Assembly (NCBI GenBank): GCA_034408745.1
Contig: JAWXCM010000213.1
Coordinates: 1-44,961 of the forward strand
DNA length: 44,961 nt
Source of the DNA: JAWXCM01 sp034408745
GTDB taxonomy: Bacteria; Acidobacteriota; Terriglobia; Bryobacterales; Bryobacteraceae
Reading direction: 5' to 3'
The translations under genes were made by a program, and so were the position numbers. Positions 26,651-33,060 of the stretch are shown here, one piece after another (the first letter of the stretch is position 1; every line of letters begins with the position of its first letter). The notes under the pieces were generated by a model that saw nothing but the letters and a program-made list of their open reading frames with translations, made no database searches and was not told where the DNA came from.

Positions 26651-26676
26651 TAATGTTACTTCCTGACAATGCCTAA
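26651..26676 (-). repeat. Right terminal inverted repeat of the ISAzo13-type element
   Basis: 26 bp ending CCTGACAATGCCTAA, pairing with 25388-25413 with one mismatch. Confidence 0.85.
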
Positions 26677-26678
26677 CT

Positions 26679-26786
26679 GTCGCCGACATCCTCGGGAACA
26701 ATCATCTGACGCGGTTCATTGCGGACGTAGCGGAGCAGTTGGACCTGTCGAAGATATTGAGGGAGTACCAGCGGCGGGATCGACCC
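26679..26786 (+). pseudogene. IS1182-type transposase N-terminal fragment
   Basis: After the ISAzo13 right end the plus strand reads VADILGNNHLTRFIADVAEQ and then LDLSKILREYQRR, which matches the N-terminal block of IS1182-family transposases (usual form '...HL.RF...VV.QLDLS.I...Y'). Only about 36 codons are left and the expected start and RGYPPYHP continuation are missing. It is cut on the left by the ISAzo13 element and on the right by the toxin-antitoxin remnants. Confidence 0.6.
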
Positions 26787-26835
26787 ACCAAATGTCCCCC
26801 CTCCGCAGCCCTGCTTCCCCGTCCTCGGCTACCAC
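26770..26835 (-). pseudogene. Truncated MazF-like toxin fragment
   Basis: The minus strand has RRGDIWWVDPAAG, the conserved first beta strand of MazF/PemK endoribonucleases (usual form 'RGDIWWVDL'). About 20 codons survive before the frame runs into the IS1182-type fragment at about 26770-26780. The catalytic arginine and the rest of the fold are gone, so it cannot be a working toxin. Its position directly after the antitoxin-like gene is the normal antitoxin-toxin order. Confidence 0.6.
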
Positions 26836-27117
26836 TCGCCCTCTGCAATCGACGCCCGCTGAACAGCGCGCCAGGCCGGGTTCCAGCTCCAACGGCTCGT
26901 TCGCATAAACCTCATTCAGCCGCCGCGTAACGTCCTCATCCCACTCCAAAAACGCCTCTAAAGCCCGAGCGTACAACTCACTCCGGGACACCCCACGCTC
27001 GCGTGCAACACGCTCCACGCGGCGAAACAACTCGTCCGGAATGCGCCCTCCGCGAGAGTAGCGTAGAGCGTCATCAAGGCCAGCCAGAATCCTCCGACCT
27101 GCTGTCTCCTTGCTCAT
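26829..27117 (-). pseudogene. Ribbon-helix-helix antitoxin, chimeric and frameshifted
   Basis: Residues about 25-80 (RIPDELFRRVERVARERGVS, then RSELYARALEAFL and VTRRLNEVYANEPLE) are a MazE6/CopG-type antitoxin. Near the end one extra base in the GCGCG at 26866-26871 throws it off: in the neighbouring frame the family's usual ending (QRASIAEGEW, stop at 26829-26831) is intact. Without repair the frame continues to 26716 through the toxin fragment. The first 20 residues (SKETAGRRILAGLDDALRY) look instead like the start of an Xre/HigA-type antitoxin, so the gene seems to be a splice of two antitoxin genes. Confidence 0.6.
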
Positions 27118-27348
27118 GTCTTCATTTGCGCGCGCTCAGCCGGGAAAGACCTGAGAACACCTCCTCGTTACATCGTCCACCTCCCACCACCAATCGCACT
27201 CGCCACCCAAACATCCGCCAGCCCGAAACCAATTTCTTCGATTTTTAGAAAATCGTGCGCACAGAATCAGCTACTTACAGCCCACACCACCAAAATCGAC
27301 CCACAAGGCATGCTAGATTCTCAGCGGGGAAAGGAGGGCGAGGCAAAC

Positions 27349-28476
27349 ATGATCCGAACCAATGAAAGCGGCACCAGACCGAAACCGAGAACCGACAAAC
27401 AAAAGGAAGCCGCACGAGCCAATGGACGCCGCTCCAGTGGCCCCAAAACCGAGGCAGGCAAAGCCATATCCGCCCGCAACGCCGTCAGGCACGGGCTCCG
27501 AGCCTCGGAAAATCACATTTGCGAATGGGAATCCGTCGAAGACTGGAAAGCGCTCCATGATGCCACCGTGCGACGCTTCCGACCCGCCGACATGCAGGAA
27601 TATCACCTCGTCGCCCAGCTCGCCTCGTACCAGTGGCGCATGACCCGCCACAGCCTCCAGACCACGCAGACCCTGAACGACGCCGCCCACAACGATTTCC
27701 TCATCCAGCGCAATCCCGGGCGAGGCCCAGATGAAATCTGCGTCATGAGCCTCCGTAAGGAGCGTGGATCCGCCCACAGCATCCCCGCCTCCATGAATCG
27801 TGAGGAAGCCCACGTCCACCGCATCTGGGAAAAAGCAGCCCGCGATCTCTACTACCTCCAGACCGTGGCCCGACAGGCTCCGCCGCCAAACCAGCCAGAC
27901 CCCGTCGACGCACCCTGGCTCGGGTTCCTCAAAGAGCCCAAAACAGAAAACTGTACAAACGAACCCGGGAAAGTCCTACCGGACAGCCTCCAAACCGTTC
28001 AAAGCAAAGAGCTTCTGCCCCTCCCGGGATACCAGCCAGCCGATGAACCGCTTTGCCTCCCCCAGGTGCCGCGCCCCGCGGGGGATAACTGCCGTCTGCT
28101 CAAGGACATCGTGCCACTCAGCGGGGAGCGGTTGACCCCCCTCCCGGAATGCCAGCGACCAGGAAACAATCGCAGCGTCGACATTCCCGGTCCGCGCGAA
28201 CTGCCACGCCTGCCGGATGTTCTCGCTAAAGACAATCCGAGCCTCCAGGCCCTTCCAAAGCCCCCGGCGCTCCAAAGCCTGCCGCGCCGCCCGACCATAG
28301 GGCGCCAAAGCGGGATTCGCAATCGCCACCCGATCCGCCCGTCCCAGGTCCTCCCACTTCAGTCCTTTGCTCGACCACAGGGCAATTCGTCCCCTGGCAT
28401 ACACCACCAGCTCCCCGCCGAGCCCCTCGGCAAATCGCCGGTCAGCCGCCAGAAAGACATCGAAATCGGCCCCTGA
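27349..28476 (+). CDS. Hypothetical protein of a repeated acidobacterial family, C-terminus doubtful
   Basis: From the ATG at 27349 (purine-rich AAGGAGGGCGAGG upstream) the frame encodes 375 residues. The N-terminal segment ANGRRSSGPKTEAGKAISAR then NAVRHGLRAS is typical of a large acidobacterial and planctomycete family of unknown function, usually 200-300 residues. Residues up to about 209 (27975) look authentic: charged helices, then a Pro/Asn/Lys-rich tail. Beyond that the frame runs antisense through modA and its composition (LPLPGYQPADEPL and similar) is that of a shadow. The natural stop was probably lost. Confidence 0.55.
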   Translation: MIRTNESGTRPKPRTDKQKEAARANGRRSSGPKTEAGKAISARNAVRHGLRASENHICEWESVEDWKALHDATVRRFRPADMQEYHLVAQLASYQWRMTRHSLQTTQTLNDAAHNDFLIQRNPGRGPDEICVMSLRKERGSAHSIPASMNREEAHVHRIWEKAARDLYYLQTVARQAPPPNQPDPVDAPWLGFLKEPKTENCTNEPGKVLPDSLQTVQSKELLPLPGYQPADEPLCLPQVPRPAGDNCRLLKDIVPLSGERLTPLPECQRPGNNRSVDIPGPRELPRLPDVLAKDNPSLQALPKPPALQSLPRRPTIGRQSGIRNRHPIRPSQVLPLQSFARPQGNSSPGIHHQLPAEPLGKSPVSRQKDIEIGP

Positions 28477-28668
28477 CCGGATCTGCTGCGCCAGCATCCC
28501 GCTCGATCCAAAGGAGATCCGTACGTCGCACCCAGGCATCGCCGCCTTCAACGCCTTCTCCAAAGGCGACAAATCCGAGGCCGCCGCAACCAGCAATTCG
28601 CAGCCACCCAGTGCGCGGATAGCCCCGACAATCATCCAGAGACCGAGAAACGCGAAGCGCATACTCAC
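27976..28668 (-). CDS. modA: Molybdate-type ABC transporter substrate-binding protein
   Basis: 230 residues with a signal peptide (RFAFLGLWMIVGAIRALG) and the ModA fold: LLVAAASDLSPLEKAL, FGSSGMLAQQIRSGADFDVF (oxyanion-binding Ser), LAADRRFAEGL, and AIVSWSLAF in the second lobe. ModA captures molybdate or tungstate in the periplasm and hands it to ModB/ModC. Neither of those genes is present; the 3' end overlaps the frame of the unknown gene on the other strand. It might serve the molybdenum oxidoreductase at 2325-5123, but that is far away and only a guess. GTG start at 28668; a nearby ATG two codons later is equally possible. A diverged 57-bp copy of its sequence lies at 30047-30103. Confidence 0.8.
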   Translation of the reverse strand: MSMRFAFLGLWMIVGAIRALGGCELLVAAASDLSPLEKALKAAMPGCDVRISFGSSGMLAQQIRSGADFDVFLAADRRFAEGLGGELVVYARGRIALWSSKGLKWEDLGRADRVAIANPALAPYGRAARQALERRGLWKGLEARIVFSENIRQAWQFARTGNVDAAIVSWSLAFREGGQPLPAEWHDVLEQTAVIPRGARHLGEAKRFIGWLVSREGQKLFALNGLEAVR

Positions 28669-28711
28669 ATTCCAGCACGAGTTGCAGCTCTCAAATGACC
28701 TTGGACAGACA

Positions 28712-28741
28712 TTGACACGGGCTGCTGCAAGGACGAATAAT
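28712..28741 (+). promoter_or_regulatory. Probable sigma-70 promoter of the Fic gene
   Basis: TTGACA (28712-28717), an 18-base spacer, and AATAAT (28736-28741) make a near-consensus promoter facing the Fic gene. Transcription would begin near 28748, just before the 12-bp repeat array at 28755-28802. Confidence 0.5.
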
Positions 28742-28754
28742 TGGTCATCTTATC

Positions 28755-28802
28755 GGACATCTGGCAGGACATTATTGTGGACATTGTTGTGGACACAATT
28801 GT
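28755..28802 (+). repeat. Four 12-bp direct repeats in the Fic leader
   Basis: GGACAT-CTGGCA, GGACAT-TATTGT, GGACAT-TGTTGT, GGACAC-AATTGT: four units with the same GGACAY core exactly 12 bases apart, so about one helical turn. They lie between the promoter and the start codon and look like stacked operator sites for a repressor. Confidence 0.65.
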
Positions 28803-28847
28803 ACCAGCCGGGGTAGACATTACGTCTGTAGTATTGGAGAGGAAGCC

Positions 28848-30035
28848 ATGAGTAAACGACAGTACGAGGCAACGCACCCTTGGTTAACATTTAGAATCGA
28901 TCCTCCGAGATTTCCAGCAGAACTATGGATGATCCTCGGTGAGTGCCAGTCGAAGTGCGAGCATATTGCTGGCGTTCCGCTGCGACCTGCCGACAACGCC
29001 GCGATGCACGAGGTCTATTTGGCAAAAGGGGTTGCTGCAACAACAGCCATCGAAGGGAACACCCTGTCGGAGCAACAAGTCCGACAGCGCCTGGAGGGTA
29101 CGCTTTCGGTGCCTCCTTCCAAGGAGTACTTGCAGCAGGAGATTGACAACATTATCGAGGGCTGTAACAGTATTCTTGGCGAAATACGGGTGAGTAAGCT
29201 ACCGGAGCTGAGTGGTCCACGCATCAGGACCCTTAACGCGCTTGTGCTCCGCGGACTCGACCTGGAGAACGACAAAGCCGTTCCTGGTGACTTCAGAGAC
29301 CATTCGGTAGGGGTCGCTGGTTATCGTGGCGCGCCCGCTGAGGACTGTCCGTTCCTGGTTGAGCGTCTCTGCGCGTGGCTAAACGCTCTGAACAACGAAA
29401 GTGACGAGAACCGGCTTATCTTCTCCTTTATCAAAGCCGTGCTGGCGCATTTGTATCTGGCATGGATTCATCCGTTCGGGGATGGCAATGGCAGAACTGC
29501 TCGGCTTGTCGAAGTTCAGATTCTGATGTGCTCAGGTATCCCCTCACCCGCAGCGCAGCTACTCAGCAATCACTACAACGAAACAAGAAGTGAGTACTAC
29601 CGCCAGTTGTCACGAGCCAGCAGGTCCGGTGGCGATGTTGTGCCGTTTTTGCTTTATGCTCTGCGGGGCTTCAGAGACGGTCTTCGCAGCCAAATCGAGT
29701 ACATTCGCGATCTCCAGTGGAGGGTTACGTGGACCAACTTTGTCCATGAATCCTTCCGGGGGCGTAATTCAGAGCCCGATCGAAGACGAAAGCACCTAAC
29801 GCTTGCCCTGTCAGACTGGGAGAAATCGGTGAGGCTCGAAGATGTGACTCGCCTAACTCCTGAGCTGGTTGAGGCTTACCATCGCAAGACATCGAAAACG
29901 TTGGCGCGAGACCTTGCAGAACTCGAACGGATGAAGTTGATTGTTAGGGAATCACGCGCTGTAAAGGCAAACCGAGATCTAATCCTTGCGTTTTTGCCAC
30001 CGCGTGCTTTAGGACCTAAGATGTTGAATCGATAG
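28848..30035 (+). CDS. Fic-family protein (AMPylase-type), class II
   Basis: 395 residues. The catalytic motif is HPFGDGNGRTAR at 208-219 (HxFx[D/E]GNGRxxR), which transfers AMP or a related group from a nucleotide to a target hydroxyl. The inhibitory motif is N-terminal: TTAIEGN at about 65-71, with Glu69 and Gly70 fitting the (S/T)xxxE(G/N) rule of class II Fic proteins, so it is self-restrained. The C-terminal part (about 320-395) is a likely winged helix (SKTLARDLAELERMKLIVRE). The ATG at 28848 has GAGAGGAAGCC just upstream. Its codon use is less C-rich than the neighbours', which fits transfer. No separate antitoxin is seen. Confidence 0.88.
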   Translation: MSKRQYEATHPWLTFRIDPPRFPAELWMILGECQSKCEHIAGVPLRPADNAAMHEVYLAKGVAATTAIEGNTLSEQQVRQRLEGTLSVPPSKEYLQQEIDNIIEGCNSILGEIRVSKLPELSGPRIRTLNALVLRGLDLENDKAVPGDFRDHSVGVAGYRGAPAEDCPFLVERLCAWLNALNNESDENRLIFSFIKAVLAHLYLAWIHPFGDGNGRTARLVEVQILMCSGIPSPAAQLLSNHYNETRSEYYRQLSRASRSGGDVVPFLLYALRGFRDGLRSQIEYIRDLQWRVTWTNFVHESFRGRNSEPDRRRKHLTLALSDWEKSVRLEDVTRLTPELVEAYHRKTSKTLARDLAELERMKLIVRESRAVKANRDLILAFLPPRALGPKMLNR

Positions 30036-30046
30036 GGCATTTGCGT

Positions 30047-30103
30047 AGCCGCCAGAAAGACATCGAAATCGACCTCTGATCGGATCCGCTGTGCCAGCAT
30101 TCC
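30047..30103 (-). pseudogene. Diverged fragment of modA
   Basis: 57 bases match modA at 28444-28500 at all but about eight positions. On the minus strand it reads GMLAQRIRSEVDFDVFLAA, against GMLAQQIRSGADFDVFLAA in modA. It lies twelve bases after the Fic stop, in the same orientation as modA, so the Fic gene is bracketed by modA sequence. Confidence 0.75.
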
Positions 30104-30140
30104 AGCACATTGTGAATCCAACAAAGACACTCATACATCA

Positions 30141-30169
30141 TTGACAATGACGCACTCAGATTTGATAAT
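30141..30169 (+). promoter_or_regulatory. Sigma-70 promoter of the dnaK cluster
   Basis: TTGACA (30141-30146), a 17-base spacer and GATAAT (30164-30169) sit about 60 bases before dnaK. An inverted CACTC/GAGTG pair (30153-30157 and 30172-30176) covers the -10 region and could be an operator. It is not the HspR-type HAIR sequence (CTTGAGT-N7-ACTCAAG), and no CIRCE was found. Confidence 0.65.
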
Positions 30170-30228
30170 GAGAGTGGGCTGAGGGTCCGTAGCGACTCAC
30201 GCAGCCGAAAGTTTCCAGGGAGGAATTC

Positions 30229-32124
30229 ATGAGCAAAATTATCGGTATCGACCTCGGCACCACCAACTCCGTCGTCGCAGTAATGGAAGGCGGTCAGGCC
30301 GTTGTGATTTCCAATCAGGAAGGCGCCCGGACCACGCCTTCTGTTGTCGGCTTCACCAAAAATGGCGAACGCCTCGTCGGACAGGTAGCGAAGCGCCAGG
30401 CCGTTACCAACCCCGAAAATACGGTCTATTCCATCAAGCGCTTCATGGGCCGCCGCTATGACGAGGTGAGCGAAGAATCCAAACTCGTTCCCTACAAAGT
30501 GGTTGCCGGAGACAGCCGCGACGCCCGCGTCGACATCTCCGGTAAGAAAATGTCCGCACCGGAAATCTCGGCGATGATCCTCACCAAGCTGAAGGAAGCC
30601 GCCGAAGCCTACCTCGGAGAAAAGGTCAGCGCCGCGGTCATCACCGTCCCGGCCTACTTCAACGACGCCCAGCGCCAGGCCACCAAAGACGCCGGACAGA
30701 TCGCTGGACTCGAAGTAAAGCGCATCATCAATGAGCCCACGGCCGCCGCGCTCGCCTACGGCCTCGACAAGAAGACCAACGAAACCATCGCGGTCTTCGA
30801 TTTCGGCGGCGGTACGTTCGATATCTCCGTTCTCGAAGTCGGCGACGGCGTCGTCGAAGTGAAGTCGACCAACGGCGACACCCACCTCGGTGGCGACAAC
30901 ATCGACCAGCGCCTCATTGACTGGATCATCGGCGAATTTAAGAAGGAGAACGGCATCGATCTTTCCAAAGATCAGATGGCCCTCCAGCGCCTCAAGGAAT
31001 CCGCCGAAAAGGCGAAGGTGGAACTGTCCACCCTCCTCGAGACCGAAATCAACCTGCCGTTCATCACGGCCGACGCCACCGGACCCAAGCACCTGGTCAT
31101 CCGCCTCACTCGCGCCAAATTCCAGGACATGGTTGAGGACATCCTCCAGCGCCTCGTCGGCCCCTGCAAGCAGGCCATTCAGGATGCCGGAGTCACCCCG
31201 CAGCAGATCGATGAGGTCGTCCTCGTCGGCGGCTCCACCCGTATCCCGAAGGTACAGGACATCGTCCGCAACCTCTTCGGCAAAGAACCGAACAAAACCG
31301 TTAACCCGGACGAAGTCGTGGCCCTCGGCGCCGCGGTCCAGGGCGGTGTGCTCGGCGGCGAAGTTAAGGACGTGCTCCTGCTCGACGTCACCCCGCTCTC
31401 ACTCGGCATCGAGACACTGGGCGGAGTATTCACCAAACTCATCGAGCGCAACACCACCATCCCGACCCGCAAGGGCGAGACCTTCTCCACCGCGGCGGAC
31501 AGCCAGACCTCGGTCGAGATCAAGGTGTATCAGGGCGAGCGCTCCATCGCAGCCCACAACCGCCTGCTCGGCGTCTTCCAGTTGGCCAACCTCCCGCCCG
31601 CTCCCCGCGGTGTGCCGCAGATCGAAGTCACTTTCGACATCGACGCCAACGGCATTCTCAACGTGACGGCGAAGGACAAGGCGACCAACAACGAGCAGAA
31701 GATCACCATCACCTCCAGTTCCGGCCTCAGCAAGGACGAAGTCGAGAAGATGGCCCAGGACGCCAAAGCCAATGAGGCCGACGACCGCCGCCGCAAGGAA
31801 GAGGTCGAGGCCCGCAACGAAGCCGACTCCATGGTCTACAACGTCGAAAAAATGCTCAAGGAGCACCGCGCCAAGATCGGCGAGGACGACGCAAAGAGCG
31901 TGGAAGCGGCTCTCGAAGAAACAAAGAGCGCCATCGGCACCGGCAACCTCGAAGGCATCCGCGCCGCCAAAGACAAACTGACCCAGGCCAGCCACAAACT
32001 AGCCGAGGCGATGTACCGCACCACCAGCACCCCGCCCCCCACAGACGGCGCCGCACCCCAGGCTGAGAAGCCGAAAGACAACGTGGTAGACGCCGAATTC
32101 GTAGACGTAGACGACAAGAAATAA
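30229..32124 (+). CDS. dnaK: Hsp70 chaperone DnaK
   Basis: 631 residues, usual length. The ATPase domain starts IGIDLGTTNSVVAVMEGG and has the DAQRQATKDAG and FDFGGGTFDISVLEVGDG segments and VGGSTRIPKVQ; the substrate-binding domain runs from about 390 (LLDVTPLSLGIETLGG), followed by the helical lid and a C-terminal DAEFVDVDDKK. DnaK binds exposed hydrophobic peptides, and its cycle is driven by DnaJ and GrpE. GGGAGG lies five bases before the ATG. DnaJ and HspR follow, but grpE is not in this cluster. Confidence 0.98.
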   Translation: MSKIIGIDLGTTNSVVAVMEGGQAVVISNQEGARTTPSVVGFTKNGERLVGQVAKRQAVTNPENTVYSIKRFMGRRYDEVSEESKLVPYKVVAGDSRDARVDISGKKMSAPEISAMILTKLKEAAEAYLGEKVSAAVITVPAYFNDAQRQATKDAGQIAGLEVKRIINEPTAAALAYGLDKKTNETIAVFDFGGGTFDISVLEVGDGVVEVKSTNGDTHLGGDNIDQRLIDWIIGEFKKENGIDLSKDQMALQRLKESAEKAKVELSTLLETEINLPFITADATGPKHLVIRLTRAKFQDMVEDILQRLVGPCKQAIQDAGVTPQQIDEVVLVGGSTRIPKVQDIVRNLFGKEPNKTVNPDEVVALGAAVQGGVLGGEVKDVLLLDVTPLSLGIETLGGVFTKLIERNTTIPTRKGETFSTAADSQTSVEIKVYQGERSIAAHNRLLGVFQLANLPPAPRGVPQIEVTFDIDANGILNVTAKDKATNNEQKITITSSSGLSKDEVEKMAQDAKANEADDRRRKEEVEARNEADSMVYNVEKMLKEHRAKIGEDDAKSVEAALEETKSAIGTGNLEGIRAAKDKLTQASHKLAEAMYRTTSTPPPTDGAAPQAEKPKDNVVDAEFVDVDDKK

Positions 32125-32130
32125 GAAAAG

Positions 32131-32987
32131 CCAGTACCTGCAGGTGCTGCAGTAAGTCAGCACCTGTAAGAAGCCAGTACCTGCAGGAGCTTGCAGTAGC
32201 CAGTACCTGCAGGAGCTTGCAGTAGCCAGTACCTGCAGGAGCTTGCAGTAGCCAGTACCTGCAGGAACTGCAAGAAAACCAGTACCTGCAGGAACTGCAA
32301 GAAACCAGTACCTGCAGGAACTGCAAGAAAACCAGTACCTGCAGGAACTGCAAGAAAACCAGTTACCTGCAGGAACTGCAAGAAAACCAGTACCCTGCAG
32401 GAACAGCAAAGAAAACCTGCAGGAAGTGCAAAGAAAACCAGTACCTGCAGGAACAGCAAAGAAAACCTGCAGGAAGTGCAAAGAAAACCAGTACCTGCAG
32501 GAACTGCAAAGAAAACCAGTACCTGCAGGAAGTGCAAAGAAAACCTGCAGGAAGTGCAAAGAAAACCAGTACCTGCAGGAACTGCAGGAAAACCAGTACC
32601 TGCAGGAACTGCAAGAAACCAGTACCTGCAGGAACTGCAGGAAAACCAGTACCTGCAGGAACTGCAAGAAAACCAGTACCTGCAGGAACTGCAAGAAAAC
32701 CAGTACCTGCAGGAACTGCAAGAAACCAGTACCTGCAGGAACTGCAAGAAACCAGTACCTGCAGGAACTGCAAGAAAACCAGTACCTGCAGGAACTGCAA
32801 GAAACCAGTACCCTGCAGGAACAGCAAAGAAAACCTGCAGGAAGTGCAAAGAAAACCAGTACCTGCAGGAACTGCAAAGAAAACCAGTACCTGCAGGAAC
32901 TGCAGGAAAGCCAGTACCTGCAGGAACTGCAGGAAAGCCAGTACCTGCAGGAAGTGCAGGAAAGCCAGTACCTGCAGGAACTGCAAA
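32131..32987 (+). repeat. Tandem 22-28 bp repeat array between dnaK and dnaJ
   Basis: About 32 units in head-to-tail order, each built on CCAGTACCTGCAGGAACTGCA followed by AGAAAA or a near variant. Unit lengths are 26, 27 or 28 bases, with a short 22-base form that lacks CCAGTA. Five sequence classes occur at the end (ACTGCAAGAAA, ACTGCAGGAAA, AGTGCAAAGAAAA, ACAGCAAAGAAAA and, in the first units only, AGCTTGCAGTAG). Each unit holds the 8-base palindrome CCTGCAGG, and many hold a hairpin TGCAG-GAA-CTGCA. A 50-base higher-order unit (ACAGC class followed by AGTGC class) occurs at 32387, 32438 and 32808. All six frames lack stops over long stretches because of composition only; the unit lengths shift frame repeatedly, so it is not coding. 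The function is unknown. Confidence 0.92.
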
Positions 32988-33030
32988 GGGGGGCAGGCCC
33001 CCAGGCCTGCGGCGGGCGCCTACGCCCGCC
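32988..33030. repeat. REP-like two-hairpin element, copy 2
   Basis: G6, then a perfect stem GCAGGCC (loop CCCA) GGCCTGC at 32993-33010, then a perfect stem GGCGGGCG (loop CCTA) CGCCCGCC at 33011-33030. It joins directly to the last unit of the tandem array and lies 30 bases before dnaJ. It could act as a transcription attenuator or an RNA end stop, but it lacks a following T-run. Confidence 0.85.
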
Positions 33031-33047
33031 TCAATGTCAGATAAAAC

Positions 33048-33054
33048 GAAAGGA
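33048..33054 (+). promoter_or_regulatory. Ribosome binding site of dnaJ
   Basis: AAAGGAG six bases before the ATG at 33061 decides the start. The frame is open far upstream through the repeat array, and an earlier in-frame ATG exists at 33034, but this site and the J-domain position favour 33061. Confidence 0.75.
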
Positions 33055-33060
33055 GCCCAA

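Larger units (their letters stand above)
25388..26676 (+). mobile_element. ISAzo13-type insertion sequence, apparently complete
   Basis: The element is 1289 bp, bounded by 26-bp inverted repeats (25388-25413 and 26651-26676) that differ at one position; each starts TTAGGCATTGTCAGG. It holds one transposase gene that fills the interior. No clear target duplication is seen in the few bases flanking the repeats. On the right it abuts a fragment of an IS1182-type transposase. Confidence 0.85.

Noticed and set aside
27118..27348. A small gene in the gap between the antitoxin and the unknown gene
   Set aside because: Only short frames with no start context or family features; I see nothing in this stretch beyond the ribosome site of the next gene.
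30121..30228. CIRCE or HAIR operator before dnaK
   Set aside because: Neither consensus could be found; only a weak CACTC/GAGTG pair is present.
30016..31092. A 358-residue frame antisense to dnaK
   Set aside because: dnaK is unmistakable on the other strand; the antisense frame is a codon-bias shadow.
32131..32987. A CRISPR array, because of regular repeats next to a genome region with csm genes
   Set aside because: Units are only 22-28 bp, with no unique spacers between them; variation is in the repeat itself. The array is also 8 kb from the csm operon.
32476..33060. A 195-residue N-terminal extension of DnaJ made of QYLQELQ, PVPAGTA and TCRKCK runs
   Set aside because: The reading frame wanders through the repeat units, DnaJ has a good ribosome site at 33048, and the J domain starts right after 33061.
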